Source: CAZSNT01 sp964607765 (lineage in GTDB: Bacteria; Verrucomicrobiota; Lentisphaeria; Oligosphaerales; JABHEG01). From it: a stretch of 64,000 nt of DNA. This document shows positions 23,098 to 30,635 of this stretch, piece by piece. Where the stretch lies: assembly GCA_964607765.1 (NCBI GenBank), contig CAZSNT010000032.1, forward strand, positions 1-64,000. Direction: 5' to 3'. Every line of letters starts with the position of its first letter. Positions within the stretch are counted from its first letter, which is position 1. The notes beneath the pieces are model-generated. The model saw only the letters and a list, made by a program, of their open reading frames with translations. It was not told the origin of the DNA and made no database searches. The position numbers and the translations under genes are program-made.

Positions 23098-24606
23098 ATG
23101 TCAAAGACGATCATGACAGTTGCGGCCGGTGCCTTCCTGGTCATCGGCGTGGGCTGGTACGGGTTCTGGCACTGGGGGGTCTGCCACCAGGGCGTGCGTG
23201 TTGGAGAGAGCCTGGTGGTGTACCGCAAGACGGGCCGGGTGTCGGCCAAAGACAGCTACGCGGAAGGCCGGCAGAAAGGCGTGCAGCGGGCGATGCTCGG
23301 CCCCGGCCGACACTTCCGCAACCCGTGGGACTACAACCTTCAGCGCGTGGAGGATGTCATCGTGAAGCCCGGCGAGATCCGCCTGGTCAACAACAACATC
23401 GGCGATGACCTGCCTCCCGGTCAGTTCATTGCCGACGAACACCAGAAGGGCACGCTGCGTCGCGTCCTCACCCCAGGCTGCTGGCGTATCAATACGTTTG
23501 GCCAGGAGGTGAGCGATCCCGAGTCCGCGACCATCATCGAACCGGGCTACGCGGGCGTTGTGACGCTGCGTGAAGGCCCCGGCAAGGGCGTGCTGGACAC
23601 GGTTCTGACGCCTGGCTACTACAATATCAACCTGAAGCTTTACCGCGTGGACGTGGTGGAGATCGGCTATCGCGATTACAGCATCAACGTCGAGCTGACC
23701 CGTGACGGCACGGTCGCACCCAACACAGGGGTGTCGTTCCCGTTGGCGGACGGGAAGCAGATGCAGCTGGACTTCACCGTCGTCTGGGGGGTCTGGCCGG
23801 AGAACGCACCGCGGATCATCCGGGACTACGGCAGCATCGAAATGGTCGAAGAGAAGATCATCGAGCCGCAGGTGTTGTCCCTGTGCAAGAACTACGGCAG
23901 CAATCTGACCACGCAGATGTTCATCGAAGGCGAGTCGCGCGAGGAGTTCCAGACGGACGTGACCACCGCGCTCGAAGCGATCGGCAAACAGAAAGGGATC
24001 GACTTCCTCATCGCCTTGGTGCGGGGGTTCCATCCGGATCCGGAGATCCGGGGTGCAATCCAGGCCAAAAACCTGGCCGAGGAGGAAAAGAAGACGCTGG
24101 CCATCGAGGAGCAGCGTGACAGGGTCGCCGCCGCCCGGCAGGCAGCGGAGAAGGTGGTGGAGATAGCCATCCGCGACTTTGACGGCGAGACCAGAGCGTT
24201 GGTGGAGGCGGAGAGGGAGCTGGGCCTGAAAGAGGCGGCCGAGGTGGAAGCGGAAGCGGACCGGCAGGCCGCGACGCTGCGCAAGGAAGCCGCGCAGTTC
24301 GACGCGGAGGCCGAGCGCATCAGTGGCGACGCGGACGCCGAGGTCACCGAGGCAATGAAGAAGGCCGAGGCGACCAAGTACAAGTACGAAATCGAGGCAT
24401 ACGGCGATCCGCGTGTCTACAATCTGGCGCAGTTCGCACGCGAGCTTCCGGACGACGTGGAGGTCAGCTACCGCTACTACGGCGACGGCACGTTTATCAC
24501 CGATGGCGGGGGCGATGTCTGGCAGAAGAAGCTCGTGCAGCTGCTGCTGCAGCGGAACGACACACCGGCGGCCGCAAAGCAACCCAAACGGGGTAGCTCC
24601 CGCTGA
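23098..24606 (+). CDS. SPFH/Band 7 membrane-scaffold protein 2
   Basis: 502 residues. N-terminal membrane helix (TVAAGAFLVIGVGWYGFWHWG, ~7-27), SPFH core (LGPGRHFRNPWDYNLQRVEDV, PGYAGVVTLREGPGKGVLDT, FTVVWGVWPENAPRIIRDYG), then an Ala/Glu-rich coiled coil (~320-440) and a short C-terminal domain (VEVSYRYYGDGTFITDG). It starts 21 nt after SPFH 1 with GAGGAGAC as binding site. Both proteins carry N-terminal anchors with the bulk on one side, as in HflK/HflC. Last gene of the kinase-regulator-SPFH-SPFH operon; triple family-B repeats follow immediately. Confidence 0.85.
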   Translation: MSKTIMTVAAGAFLVIGVGWYGFWHWGVCHQGVRVGESLVVYRKTGRVSAKDSYAEGRQKGVQRAMLGPGRHFRNPWDYNLQRVEDVIVKPGEIRLVNNNIGDDLPPGQFIADEHQKGTLRRVLTPGCWRINTFGQEVSDPESATIIEPGYAGVVTLREGPGKGVLDTVLTPGYYNINLKLYRVDVVEIGYRDYSINVELTRDGTVAPNTGVSFPLADGKQMQLDFTVVWGVWPENAPRIIRDYGSIEMVEEKIIEPQVLSLCKNYGSNLTTQMFIEGESREEFQTDVTTALEAIGKQKGIDFLIALVRGFHPDPEIRGAIQAKNLAEEEKKTLAIEEQRDRVAAARQAAEKVVEIAIRDFDGETRALVEAERELGLKEAAEVEAEADRQAATLRKEAAQFDAEAERISGDADAEVTEAMKKAEATKYKYEIEAYGDPRVYNLAQFARELPDDVEVSYRYYGDGTFITDGGGDVWQKKLVQLLLQRNDTPAAAKQPKRGSSR

Positions 24607-24616
24607 TGCGGAGGCG

Positions 24617-24781
24617 TGCTGCGGCAAGCCGGGACCGACCCCCACGGCCTCGCGCCGTGGGTGAGCAAGATTGCTGCGGCAAGCCGGGACCGACCCCCAC
24701 GGCCTCGCGCCGTGGGTGAGCAAGATTGCTGCGGCAAGCCGGGACCGACCCCCACGGCCTCGCGCCGTGGGTGAGCGAGAT
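24617..24781 (+). repeat. Three 55-bp tandem copies of palindromic family B
   Basis: Copies start at 24617, 24672 and 24727 (period 55) and are nearly identical. Each contains a stem CCCACGGC / GCCGTGGG around CTCGC (first copy 24641-24661), preceded by GACC and followed by GTGAGC. Single copies of the same element with loop CTTGT occur at 37440-37460 and 59009-59029. It lies immediately downstream of the SPFH operon and may act as a transcription terminator/attenuator or be a REP-type element. Confidence 0.93.
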
Positions 24782-24800
24782 CGTGACAGGATTCACGTTG

Positions 24801-24820
24801 CCCGGCTCTCCTGAGCCGGG
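24801..24820 (+). repeat. Palindromic family A element
   Basis: CCCGGCTC-TCCT-GAGCCGGG, a perfect 8-bp stem with TCCT loop, preceded by ACGTTG. The same loop and stem occur at 39726-39745; a variant with a compensatory base-pair swap is at 41240-41259. It sits 60 bp after the triple family-B array and 100 bp before the PQQ gene. Confidence 0.88.
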
Positions 24821-24918
24821 TATCTTGTCTTGGTGCAGATCCACGCCGCAACCCCCGACGGGCTTGCATTCAACCATCCTTGATCCGCCGCCGGGCGGAC
24901 AGATAAGGAGCTGAGACC

Positions 24919-26268
24919 ATGGTGTTCCTCCGCTTCCCCGGGCGAGCAACGGCGGCGAGACTCGCGGCCCTGACCGTGGCGCTGGCGTGGGCCGGCGTCG
25001 CGGCCGCGGGCAACTGGCCACAGTGGCGCGGCCCGAACCTGGACGGCAGCGCCAGCGATACCGGGCTGCCGCGGCGTTGGACAACCACGGAGAACGTCAA
25101 GTGGGCCGTCGAACTGCCCGGCCCCGGCTCCGCAACACCCATCGTCTGGGGCAAGCGCGTGTTCCTGAGCTCGGTCGACAGCCGCGATGACTCCCTCGTC
25201 GCTCTCTGTCTCGACGCGGACAGCGGCAGCGTGCTCTGGTCGAAGACGGTGGGCCGGAACCGCAGCGCGCCGCGCAACAACATGGCTTCGCCATCGGCCG
25301 TGACCGACGGCAGCGTCGTCTGCTTCACCTACGGCACGGGCCAGCTTGCAGCATTCGATCTGGCCGGCGAACCACTGTGGCGGCGCGACCTCGTTCCCGA
25401 GTTCGGATTCAACGCACTCATGTTCGGCTACAGCTCGAGCCCATTGCTGCTCGATGGCACGCTGTTCCTGCCCGCGATCCGCAACAGCAAGCCGGACCGC
25501 TACTCACGCCAGTTCCCGAAGGGCGCGAGTCGGGACCCGGTCAAGTCCTACGTGTTGGCGGTGGGGTTGAGGGATGGCAAGACACGCTGGCGCCACGCAC
25601 GCGTCACGGACGCGGTCGGCGAAACGCAGGAAGCCTACACCACGCCGATGCCTTTCCGGGGGGCGCACGGCGCGCAGATCCTCGTCCTCGGCGCGGACTA
25701 CATCACGGCGCATCGCCCGGCAACCGGCGAGGAGCTCTGGCGCTGGGGAGGATGGAACCCGACCAAGATCACCCACTGGCGGATTGTCACCAGCCCCGTC
25801 TCCGCCGAGGGGCTCGTGTACGTCTGCGCTCCCAAGCATGCACCCCTTTACGCGATCCGGCCCGACAAGCCCGGCGTGCTGGATCAGCAGCACGTGGCGT
25901 GGACGTTCCCGGAACAGACGCCCGATGCCAGTACGCCTCTGCTCTACGACGGCAGGCTCTACCTGCTGCAGGACGACCGCAAGGTCATCAGCTGCCTGGA
26001 CCCCGCAACCGGGACACTCAGATGGCAGGGGAAACTCGGCGGAGCGGCAGTATTCCGTGCCTCGCTCACGGCCGCAGACGGCCGTATCTACGCCATGAAC
26101 GAACGGGCTGAAGTGACCGTGCTGGCCGCGGGCGACAAGTTCGAAATCCTGCACCGCACGTCCATGCGCGGCGCCAAGCGCGAGGAAGCCGCCCGTGCGA
26201 GCATCGCAATCGCCAACAACTCGCTATTCATCCGGACCGGCACGAAGTTGTTCTGCATTGCGCGGTAG
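24919..26268 (+). CDS. Secreted PQQ-like beta-propeller protein
   Basis: 449 residues. Sec signal peptide (positively charged start, then LAALTVALAWAGVAAAG) with cleavage near AAA-GNW. The mature protein opens with NWPQWRGPNLDGSA, a hallmark of the PQQ-repeat proteins abundant in Planctomycetota and relatives. Propeller blades show as repeated (A/D)xxxGxxLWxx segments (LDADSGSVLWSKTV, HRPATGEELWRWGG, LDPATGTLRWQGKL). It resembles BamB and PQQ dehydrogenase propellers but lacks obvious dehydrogenase catalytic residues; a role in binding or protein scaffolding outside the cytoplasm is more likely. It stands alone between repeat regions. Confidence 0.82.
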   Translation: MVFLRFPGRATAARLAALTVALAWAGVAAAGNWPQWRGPNLDGSASDTGLPRRWTTTENVKWAVELPGPGSATPIVWGKRVFLSSVDSRDDSLVALCLDADSGSVLWSKTVGRNRSAPRNNMASPSAVTDGSVVCFTYGTGQLAAFDLAGEPLWRRDLVPEFGFNALMFGYSSSPLLLDGTLFLPAIRNSKPDRYSRQFPKGASRDPVKSYVLAVGLRDGKTRWRHARVTDAVGETQEAYTTPMPFRGAHGAQILVLGADYITAHRPATGEELWRWGGWNPTKITHWRIVTSPVSAEGLVYVCAPKHAPLYAIRPDKPGVLDQQHVAWTFPEQTPDASTPLLYDGRLYLLQDDRKVISCLDPATGTLRWQGKLGGAAVFRASLTAADGRIYAMNERAEVTVLAAGDKFEILHRTSMRGAKREEAARASIAIANNSLFIRTGTKLFCIAR

Positions 26269-26416
26269 CCGGAGCCTGCCGGGAGACGTTCATCATACTC
26301 GCCTTGCTGTCGGGCGGACGATTACGGATTACGATGCTGAGCGGGGGGCGTCCACCGTAATCGTCGCCCGTAATCATCAATCGTCTTGCCGTCTTCATAG
26401 GGCTCTTGACAGTACC

Positions 26417-26550
26417 GTCCGGAAAACGCCGCCACCCGAGCAGCCGCTGGTGTGTTTTCCGGCCATGCTCGTGCCTGCGTCCTCGTCCCCGTTGTCCGGA
26501 AAACACCGCCACCCGACCAGCCGCGGGTGTGTTTTCCGGCCATGCTCGTG
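26417..26550. repeat. Family C paired-palindrome elements, two 77-bp tandem units
   Basis: Core inverted repeats CCGGAAAAC at 26419-26427 and 26496-26504 face GTTTTCCGG at 26454-26462 and 26531-26539. The two units share a 77-bp period and differ at a few positions. Outer flanks are TGT/CGT before the left core and CCATGC after the right core. Further family-C loci are at 44533-44650, 50529-50659, 62156-62164, 63107-63115 and 63826-63997. Confidence 0.93.
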
Positions 26551-26620
26551 CCTGCGTCCTCGTCTTCGTCCCTCGTCTTCCAGGGCCATGCGGCACACAT
26601 CCCCGTGTGTAGCGACGCCT

Positions 26621-26653
26621 TTGCCTTCTTCTTCTGCTTGGCTATATTGCCAA
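26621..26653 (+). promoter_or_regulatory. arsR promoter with ArsR-type operator over the -10
   Basis: TTGCCT at 26621-26626 and TATATT at 26643-26648 are 16 bp apart. The -10 is exactly the spacer of the inverted repeat TTGGC (26638-26642) / GCCAA (26649-26653), so a dimeric repressor on the dyad would block RNA polymerase. This is the classic layout of autoregulated ArsR/SmtB operons, and the ArsR start lies 24 bp downstream. Confidence 0.65.
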
Positions 26654-26677
26654 ATAGACACACAAGTGAGGCGTGGT

Positions 26678-27007
26678 ATGGATGACAGGACCAGAGCACT
26701 GTTCGAGGCGAGAGCGAAGATCATGAAAGCGTTGGCGCATCCGAGCCGACTGATCGTGGTCGATGAGCTGTCGCGCGGCGAACGCTGCGTGTGCGAGCTG
26801 CGGCGTGTGGTCGGCGCGGACATGTCAACGGTGTCGAAGCACCTGTCCGTGTTGAGGAACGCCGGGATTGTGGCGGATGACAAACGCGGTCTGCAGGTCT
26901 ACTACCGGCTCCGCATGCCGTGCGTGCTGAATGTGTTCTCGTGCATCGAGTCCGTGCTGAGATCATCGGCCGAAGCCCAGATGGCTTTGGTGGAAGGTGA
27001 AGGATAA
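26678..27007 (+). CDS. arsR: ArsR/SmtB-family metalloregulator
   Basis: 109 residues. KALAHPSRLIVVDEL is the typical first winged-helix block, GERCVCELRRVVGADMSTVSKHLSVLRNAGIV contains the ELCVC-like metal site (Cys pair in ERCVCEL) and recognition helix, and the wing follows (DDKRGLQVYYRLR). The CVC motif marks As(III)/Sb(III)/Cd(II)-type sensors. It directly precedes the permease gene (TAA then ATG with no gap) and a thioredoxin-like gene. The operator at its promoter suggests self-repression relieved by metal(loid). Confidence 0.93.
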   Translation: MDDRTRALFEARAKIMKALAHPSRLIVVDELSRGERCVCELRRVVGADMSTVSKHLSVLRNAGIVADDKRGLQVYYRLRMPCVLNVFSCIESVLRSSAEAQMALVEGEG

Positions 27008-28408
27008 ATGTCCAGGAAAGACTGGCAGCGACTTGGCGTGATTGTGGCCGTGTTCTTCGCGTGTTTCTTCCTGCCCGTGGGCGGGGTGCGCTTCAATGCG
27101 GCCGTGCTGGAGTGTCTGCATCTGGTGCGGTGGTACGCCCGGGAGCACGTGCTGCTGTGTCTGATCCCCGCCTTCTTCATCGCGGGGGGCATTGCGGTCT
27201 TCGTCAGTCAGGCGTCGGTCATGCGGTACCTGGGGGCCGGCGCCAACAAGGTGCTTGCCTACGGCGTGGCCGCCGTCTCCGGCACGATCCTGGCCGTGTG
27301 TTCGTGTACCGTACTGCCGCTGTTTGCCGGGATTTACCGAATGGGCGCGGGGCTTGGGCCCGCGACCGCGTTCCTGTACTCCGGCCCGGCGATCAACGTG
27401 CTGGCGATCATCCTGACGACGCGCGTCCTGGGGCTCGAATTGGGCCTTGCCAGGGCGGTGGGCGCTGTTCTGTTCAGCGTGGTGGTCGGCCTCCTGATGC
27501 ATGTGATCTTCCGTCGGGACGAGGCGAGCCGGAGTCAGGCCCAGGCCGTCATGCCCGAGCCGGATCAGCAACGACATCTGTGGCAGACCGCATACGTGTT
27601 CGCTGCCATGGTCGGCATCCTGGCGTTCGCGAACTGGGCCAAGAGCGGCGATGTGCGGGCGGTGTTCCTGTGCTGTCCCGGCGGGCTGAAGACGTTTGAG
27701 GTGCAAGGGCATATCGTCGAGCAGTCCGGTGATGCGTTGACAATCGTCACGCCCAGCGGTCGGCAGGAGCGGATCGCCGCCAGCCAGGTTCGCACCGTGA
27801 CACCCGTGCCGCAGGACACGGCGTACCAGCGCATCTACGCGATGCGGTGGGCGCTGGTGGCTGCTCTGGGCGTCGTGCTGTGGGTTTGCCTGAAGCGCTG
27901 GTTCTCACGCGAGGAACTGCGGGGGTGGTGCGGCTCGAGCTGGGGGTTTGCCCAGCAGATTCTGCCCCTGCTCCTGATCGGGGTTGCCGTAGCCGGCTTC
28001 CTTCTCGGCCGGCCGGGACACGACGGCGTCGTGCCGTCGCGCTGGATCGAGATGCTGGTGGGGCGCGACCCGGAGCTGTTCTTGACCACGATGGGTATCA
28101 GCAACGGTCTGTTGAGCAGCTTTCTGCGCGCTTCCTGGCCGTTGTGGACGAATCTGGCGGCAGCCGTGGCCGGGGCATTCATGTACTTTGCCACGCTGAC
28201 CGAGGTCCCCATCCTGCAGGGGTTGCTGGGGGCCGGGATGGGTAAAGGGCCGGCTTTGGCGCTGTTGCTTGCCGGGCCGGCTCTCTCGCTGCCGAATATG
28301 CTGGTCATCCGCAGCGTCATCGGCACACGCAAGACCATCGTGTTCGTGGCCTTGGTCGTGGTGATGGCGACGGTGACCGGGATGGCGTTCGGCGCATTGT
28401 GCGGCTGA
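27008..28408 (+). CDS. Permease of the ArsP/DUF318 family (metal(loid) or organoarsenical efflux)
   Basis: 466 residues, about 8-10 membrane helices in two related halves. The signature GTILAVCSCTVLPLFAGIYRMGAGLGPATAFLYSGPAINV (residues ~95-135) is the diagnostic permease motif with CSC cysteines; the second half has LTEVPILQGLLGAGMGKGPALALLLAGPALSLPN. Between the halves is a soluble insert (~210-270) including a small beta-rich segment (VQGHIVEQSGDALTIVTPSG). The family exports trivalent methylarsenicals or related compounds, and the arsR/thioredoxin neighbours agree. The exact substrate is not readable. Confidence 0.85.
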   Translation: MSRKDWQRLGVIVAVFFACFFLPVGGVRFNAAVLECLHLVRWYAREHVLLCLIPAFFIAGGIAVFVSQASVMRYLGAGANKVLAYGVAAVSGTILAVCSCTVLPLFAGIYRMGAGLGPATAFLYSGPAINVLAIILTTRVLGLELGLARAVGAVLFSVVVGLLMHVIFRRDEASRSQAQAVMPEPDQQRHLWQTAYVFAAMVGILAFANWAKSGDVRAVFLCCPGGLKTFEVQGHIVEQSGDALTIVTPSGRQERIAASQVRTVTPVPQDTAYQRIYAMRWALVAALGVVLWVCLKRWFSREELRGWCGSSWGFAQQILPLLLIGVAVAGFLLGRPGHDGVVPSRWIEMLVGRDPELFLTTMGISNGLLSSFLRASWPLWTNLAAAVAGAFMYFATLTEVPILQGLLGAGMGKGPALALLLAGPALSLPNMLVIRSVIGTRKTIVFVALVVVMATVTGMAFGALCG

Positions 28409-28429
28409 CTGTGAGAGGAGAGCATTGCT

Positions 28430-28669
28430 ATGGCCACCAAACTGCAGGTATTGGGAACGGGGTGCCCGAAGTGCACCACGCTGGCGAGGAACGCGGAAGA
28501 GGCAGCTCAGGCGCTGGGTATGGACTACGAGCTCGAGAAAGTGGCCGACCTGAACGATATCCTGAGCTTTGGCGTCATGTTGACCCCTGCGCTGGTCGTT
28601 GACGGCGAAGTGAAAGTAGTGGGCAAAGTGCCCAGTGCCGCAGCCATCCAGGAGCTGCTGGCGGAGTGA
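28430..28669 (+). CDS. Small thioredoxin-fold protein (redox-active disulfide protein family)
   Basis: 79 residues with GTGCPKCTTLARNAEEAA: the CPKC redox motif at the start of helix 1, then a cis-Pro region MLTPALVVDGEVKVVGKVPS. This is the TM0996/MTH895 family of mini-thioredoxins, frequently encoded next to DUF318 permeases. It probably delivers or reduces the permease substrate or keeps its cysteines reduced. It follows the permease gene by 21 nt with a GAGAGGAGA binding site. Confidence 0.9.
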   Translation: MATKLQVLGTGCPKCTTLARNAEEAAQALGMDYELEKVADLNDILSFGVMLTPALVVDGEVKVVGKVPSAAAIQELLAE

Positions 28670-28678
28670 AAAAGGAGA

Positions 28679-28731
28679 GCCCCAGCGACCGGCTGGGGCA
28701 AGGGTTAGGGTAGAGTCGACCGGGAGTCGAC
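28679..28731 (+). terminator. Tandem hairpins after the arsR operon
   Basis: GCCCCAGC (28679-28686) pairs with GCTGGGGC (28692-28699) around GACCG; a second palindrome GTCGAC-CGGGA-GTCGAC follows at 28715-28731. There is no U-tract, so intrinsic termination is not certain. The region separates two convergent transcription units (arsR operon and the cyclase-FHA gene), where a bidirectional stop is expected. Confidence 0.5.
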
Positions 28732-28743
28732 GGTTTCGGACAA

Positions 28744-30093
28744 TCACGTATCTGCGCGCCAGAACAGCACTGACTCGCACGCTTCGCCTTCCTCGGGGCA
28801 ACCGGGGCAGACTGCGCCGCTCGGATCGAGCCGGGCCTCGTCGTTCTTCAGGTACTGCTCGCCGCCTGTCTGGTCGTAGACGAATGTTCCGTTCCAGCTG
28901 TGATCCACCATGAAAAACTGGCCCTGCCGGAACTCAATGTAACCGTGCAGCCGCGAGGCCGTGTCGCCTTGCAGCACGATGTCGTTCTTCTCCTGTCTGC
29001 CGAGTTTGAGGATGGGCTGCCCCGCGCTGACCTGAAACACACCCGCACCCCAGATGACACACAGCACAGCGTCGGTGGCCTGCTCAGCCGCGGGCGGCGC
29101 GGCCGCCGGCGGAGGCGGAGCCAGCAACGCTTGATCGACGCACGCGCTCGGATCGGTCGCTTCCTCCACGACTTCCTTGAGCACGATGTTCTTCCTGCGC
29201 GCCGGCTTGCGCTTCATCACGAGCCGCACGGTTTGAGGCGCGGGCGAGCCGTCCTCGAGCTTCTTCTTCTTCTTGGGTCTGTTCAGCTTCTTCTGTGCGG
29301 CTGAGGAGAGGCGCCAGGGCCGTGCGACCTGGAGTTCCTTCGGGTTGGGATCGAGATCCAGGCTGTCGTTGCCGCTGTTCAGTTCCAGGGCGGGCATCGA
29401 TGTCAGGGTCAACCCCGGGTCGTTCAGATCGGGCGTTGACGGGTCGACGGGCGCTTGCGGCTGGGCCGGGGGCAGGTCAGCCGCCGTATTAGCCGCCGCG
29501 TATTGAGTCGCTGCCGCTGCCACCAGTTGGGCCTCTTGCGCCTCCTCGGCGTGCTGCGCCTGCTCAAGGTGCGCATCGTGGTTCCAGGCGATCTCGAACA
29601 GTTTGAACCCCAACCGGCGCTCCAGCATCTCAGCCGTACGCAGCCGTGCCGCAAACTGGTTCGCCTCGCTGGACAGGCCCAGGCAGAACGGTTGGGTCGC
29701 CAAGGTCTGACCCGGTGAGGACAGCGCCACGACGCGGGCCGTGGTGGTCACGGCTTCGCCCACGCAGTTGCCTTCCCGGAATGCGGCTTCGCCGCGGTGC
29801 AGGCCGATCCGGATATAGGGACGCTTCGTTGTCATGAATGACTTGCACTTGACCGCAGCATGCATATCGCGGGAGGCCATCAGCGCGTCGTCCGGCGATT
29901 CGAAACGACAGATCACACTGTTGCCCACCGTCCGCACCTGTTTGCCCCCATACTTGCTGCGCACGGCCCCGATCAGAGCGAAACACTCCTGGACCATGTC
30001 CCGGGCTATCGCGTCGCCGTCCAGTTCCCGTGTGACCACGACGGTCGGCAGATCCACGAACATCAGAGTCATGCTACCGAGTTTTTTACTCAT
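28744..30093 (-). CDS. Class III nucleotide cyclase-like domain + FHA domain protein
   Basis: 449 residues. The N-terminal ~180 residues resemble adenylate/guanylate cyclases (SMTLMFVDLPTVVVTREL, VRTVGNSVICRFESPDDAL, IRIGLHRGEAAFREGN). The first metal Asp is D14, but the second, normally in a GD motif, is Asn (GN, N58), so catalysis is doubtful. A low-complexity Ala/Gln/Pro and Lys-rich linker (~180-350; RPKKKKKLEDG) leads to an FHA domain (~355-449) with LGRQEKNDIVL, SRLHGYIE and DHSWNGTFV, which binds phosphothreonine peptides. I infer a phospho-dependent signalling adaptor with a nucleotide-binding or dead cyclase head. Confidence 0.82.
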   Translation of the reverse strand: MSKKLGSMTLMFVDLPTVVVTRELDGDAIARDMVQECFALIGAVRSKYGGKQVRTVGNSVICRFESPDDALMASRDMHAAVKCKSFMTTKRPYIRIGLHRGEAAFREGNCVGEAVTTTARVVALSSPGQTLATQPFCLGLSSEANQFAARLRTAEMLERRLGFKLFEIAWNHDAHLEQAQHAEEAQEAQLVAAAATQYAAANTAADLPPAQPQAPVDPSTPDLNDPGLTLTSMPALELNSGNDSLDLDPNPKELQVARPWRLSSAAQKKLNRPKKKKKLEDGSPAPQTVRLVMKRKPARRKNIVLKEVVEEATDPSACVDQALLAPPPPAAAPPAAEQATDAVLCVIWGAGVFQVSAGQPILKLGRQEKNDIVLQGDTASRLHGYIEFRQGQFFMVDHSWNGTFVYDQTGGEQYLKNDEARLDPSGAVCPGCPEEGEACESVLFWRADT

Positions 30094-30635
30094 GATAATT
30101 CAACTCGCGCTTGGCTTGGCTTGAAACCGTTGCTTCTCAAACACATGAGACAGTCGCTTGCGTCCTCCGCTCCTCCGCGTTGGCTCCGTTCCTGTCTCCT
30201 TGTCGCTTCCGTTGTTCGGGCGTTGGCGGCTGCTCGGGACTCGCTTGTTCCCAGCTCCCTTCGGATGCCGCGCAACTGCCGAAAGCACGAAGCATGCCGA
30301 TGCCGGGCCAAACCTCTGACTTTTTCTGAGAAGTCGCGAAATCAGGTAGGAAAGACGGCGGACCAGACCTGCGGGAATCCGCACGACGGCAGCCCTGTGA
30401 AAGCCCCGGGACACAGGCGCAAATCCCACGAATTGTTGTGGTGTCCTTCAAAAAATGAAGGGCGTCCCGCATCCAGCAGCGCGGTTGCATCCCGATCTGT
30501 CTCCCGTATGTTTACAGCAATCGGTCGTGCCGGGCCGCGGTTTGCTCCGGGTAGTGCTGACGCGCGCGCGTCACGGGGCGCCTCGTCCGGCCGCGCTTTC
30601 TGCCCCGAGCGCCGGGCTCCGCCAACACAGGACAA
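30094..30635. other. Long intergenic region before the ABC importer operon
   Basis: 542 bp without a supported gene. It contains a perfect hairpin CCTTCA-AAAAA-TGAAGG at 30445-30461 and a candidate promoter TTGCAT (30485-30490) / TATGTT (30507-30512), which would give a ~115-nt leader. The part at 30330-30450 is rich in short complementary runs and could be a structured RNA; I tried cobalamin, TPP and c-di-GMP riboswitch consensus motifs by eye and none fitted. Confidence 0.45.
30485..30512 (+). promoter_or_regulatory. Candidate promoter of ABC importer operon
   Basis: TTGCAT at 30485-30490 and TATGTT at 30507-30512 with a 16-bp spacer, just downstream of the CCTTCA/TGAAGG hairpin. The only reasonable sigma-70-like pair seen upstream of the solute-binding protein gene. 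Confidence 0.35.

Larger units (their letters stand above)
24607..24918. other. Repeat-filled intergenic region after SPFH operon
   Basis: 312 bp consisting of the triple 55-bp family-B array, one family-A palindrome, and about 95 bp of unassigned sequence ending in a GATAAGGAGCTGAGACC ribosome-binding region for the PQQ gene. No gene is supported. Confidence 0.8.
26269..26677. other. Intergenic region with two tandem family-C elements
   Basis: 409 bp without a supported gene. The middle is occupied by two 77-bp tandem units of family C (26416-26560 approx.). The right end carries the arsR promoter and operator. Near the left, ATTACGG...CCGTAAT and GATTACG...CGTAATC (26329-26374) form an inverted pair that could be a terminator-like hairpin after the PQQ gene. 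Confidence 0.6.

Noticed and set aside
23101..24723. 540-codon minus-strand frame over SPFH gene 2
   Set aside because: Shadow frame; plus-strand protein has clear SPFH and coiled-coil structure, and the frame runs into the repeat array.
26417..26560. Direct repeats that might be a CRISPR array
   Set aside because: Only two 77-bp units, each internally palindromic, with shared rather than unique spacer sequence, and no cas genes.
30330..30450. Cobalamin or c-di-GMP riboswitch
   Set aside because: GGCGCAAATCC and GAAAG resemble isolated consensus pieces, but the B12 box (GCCACTG, ACCTGCC) and the GEMM tetraloop-receptor order are absent.
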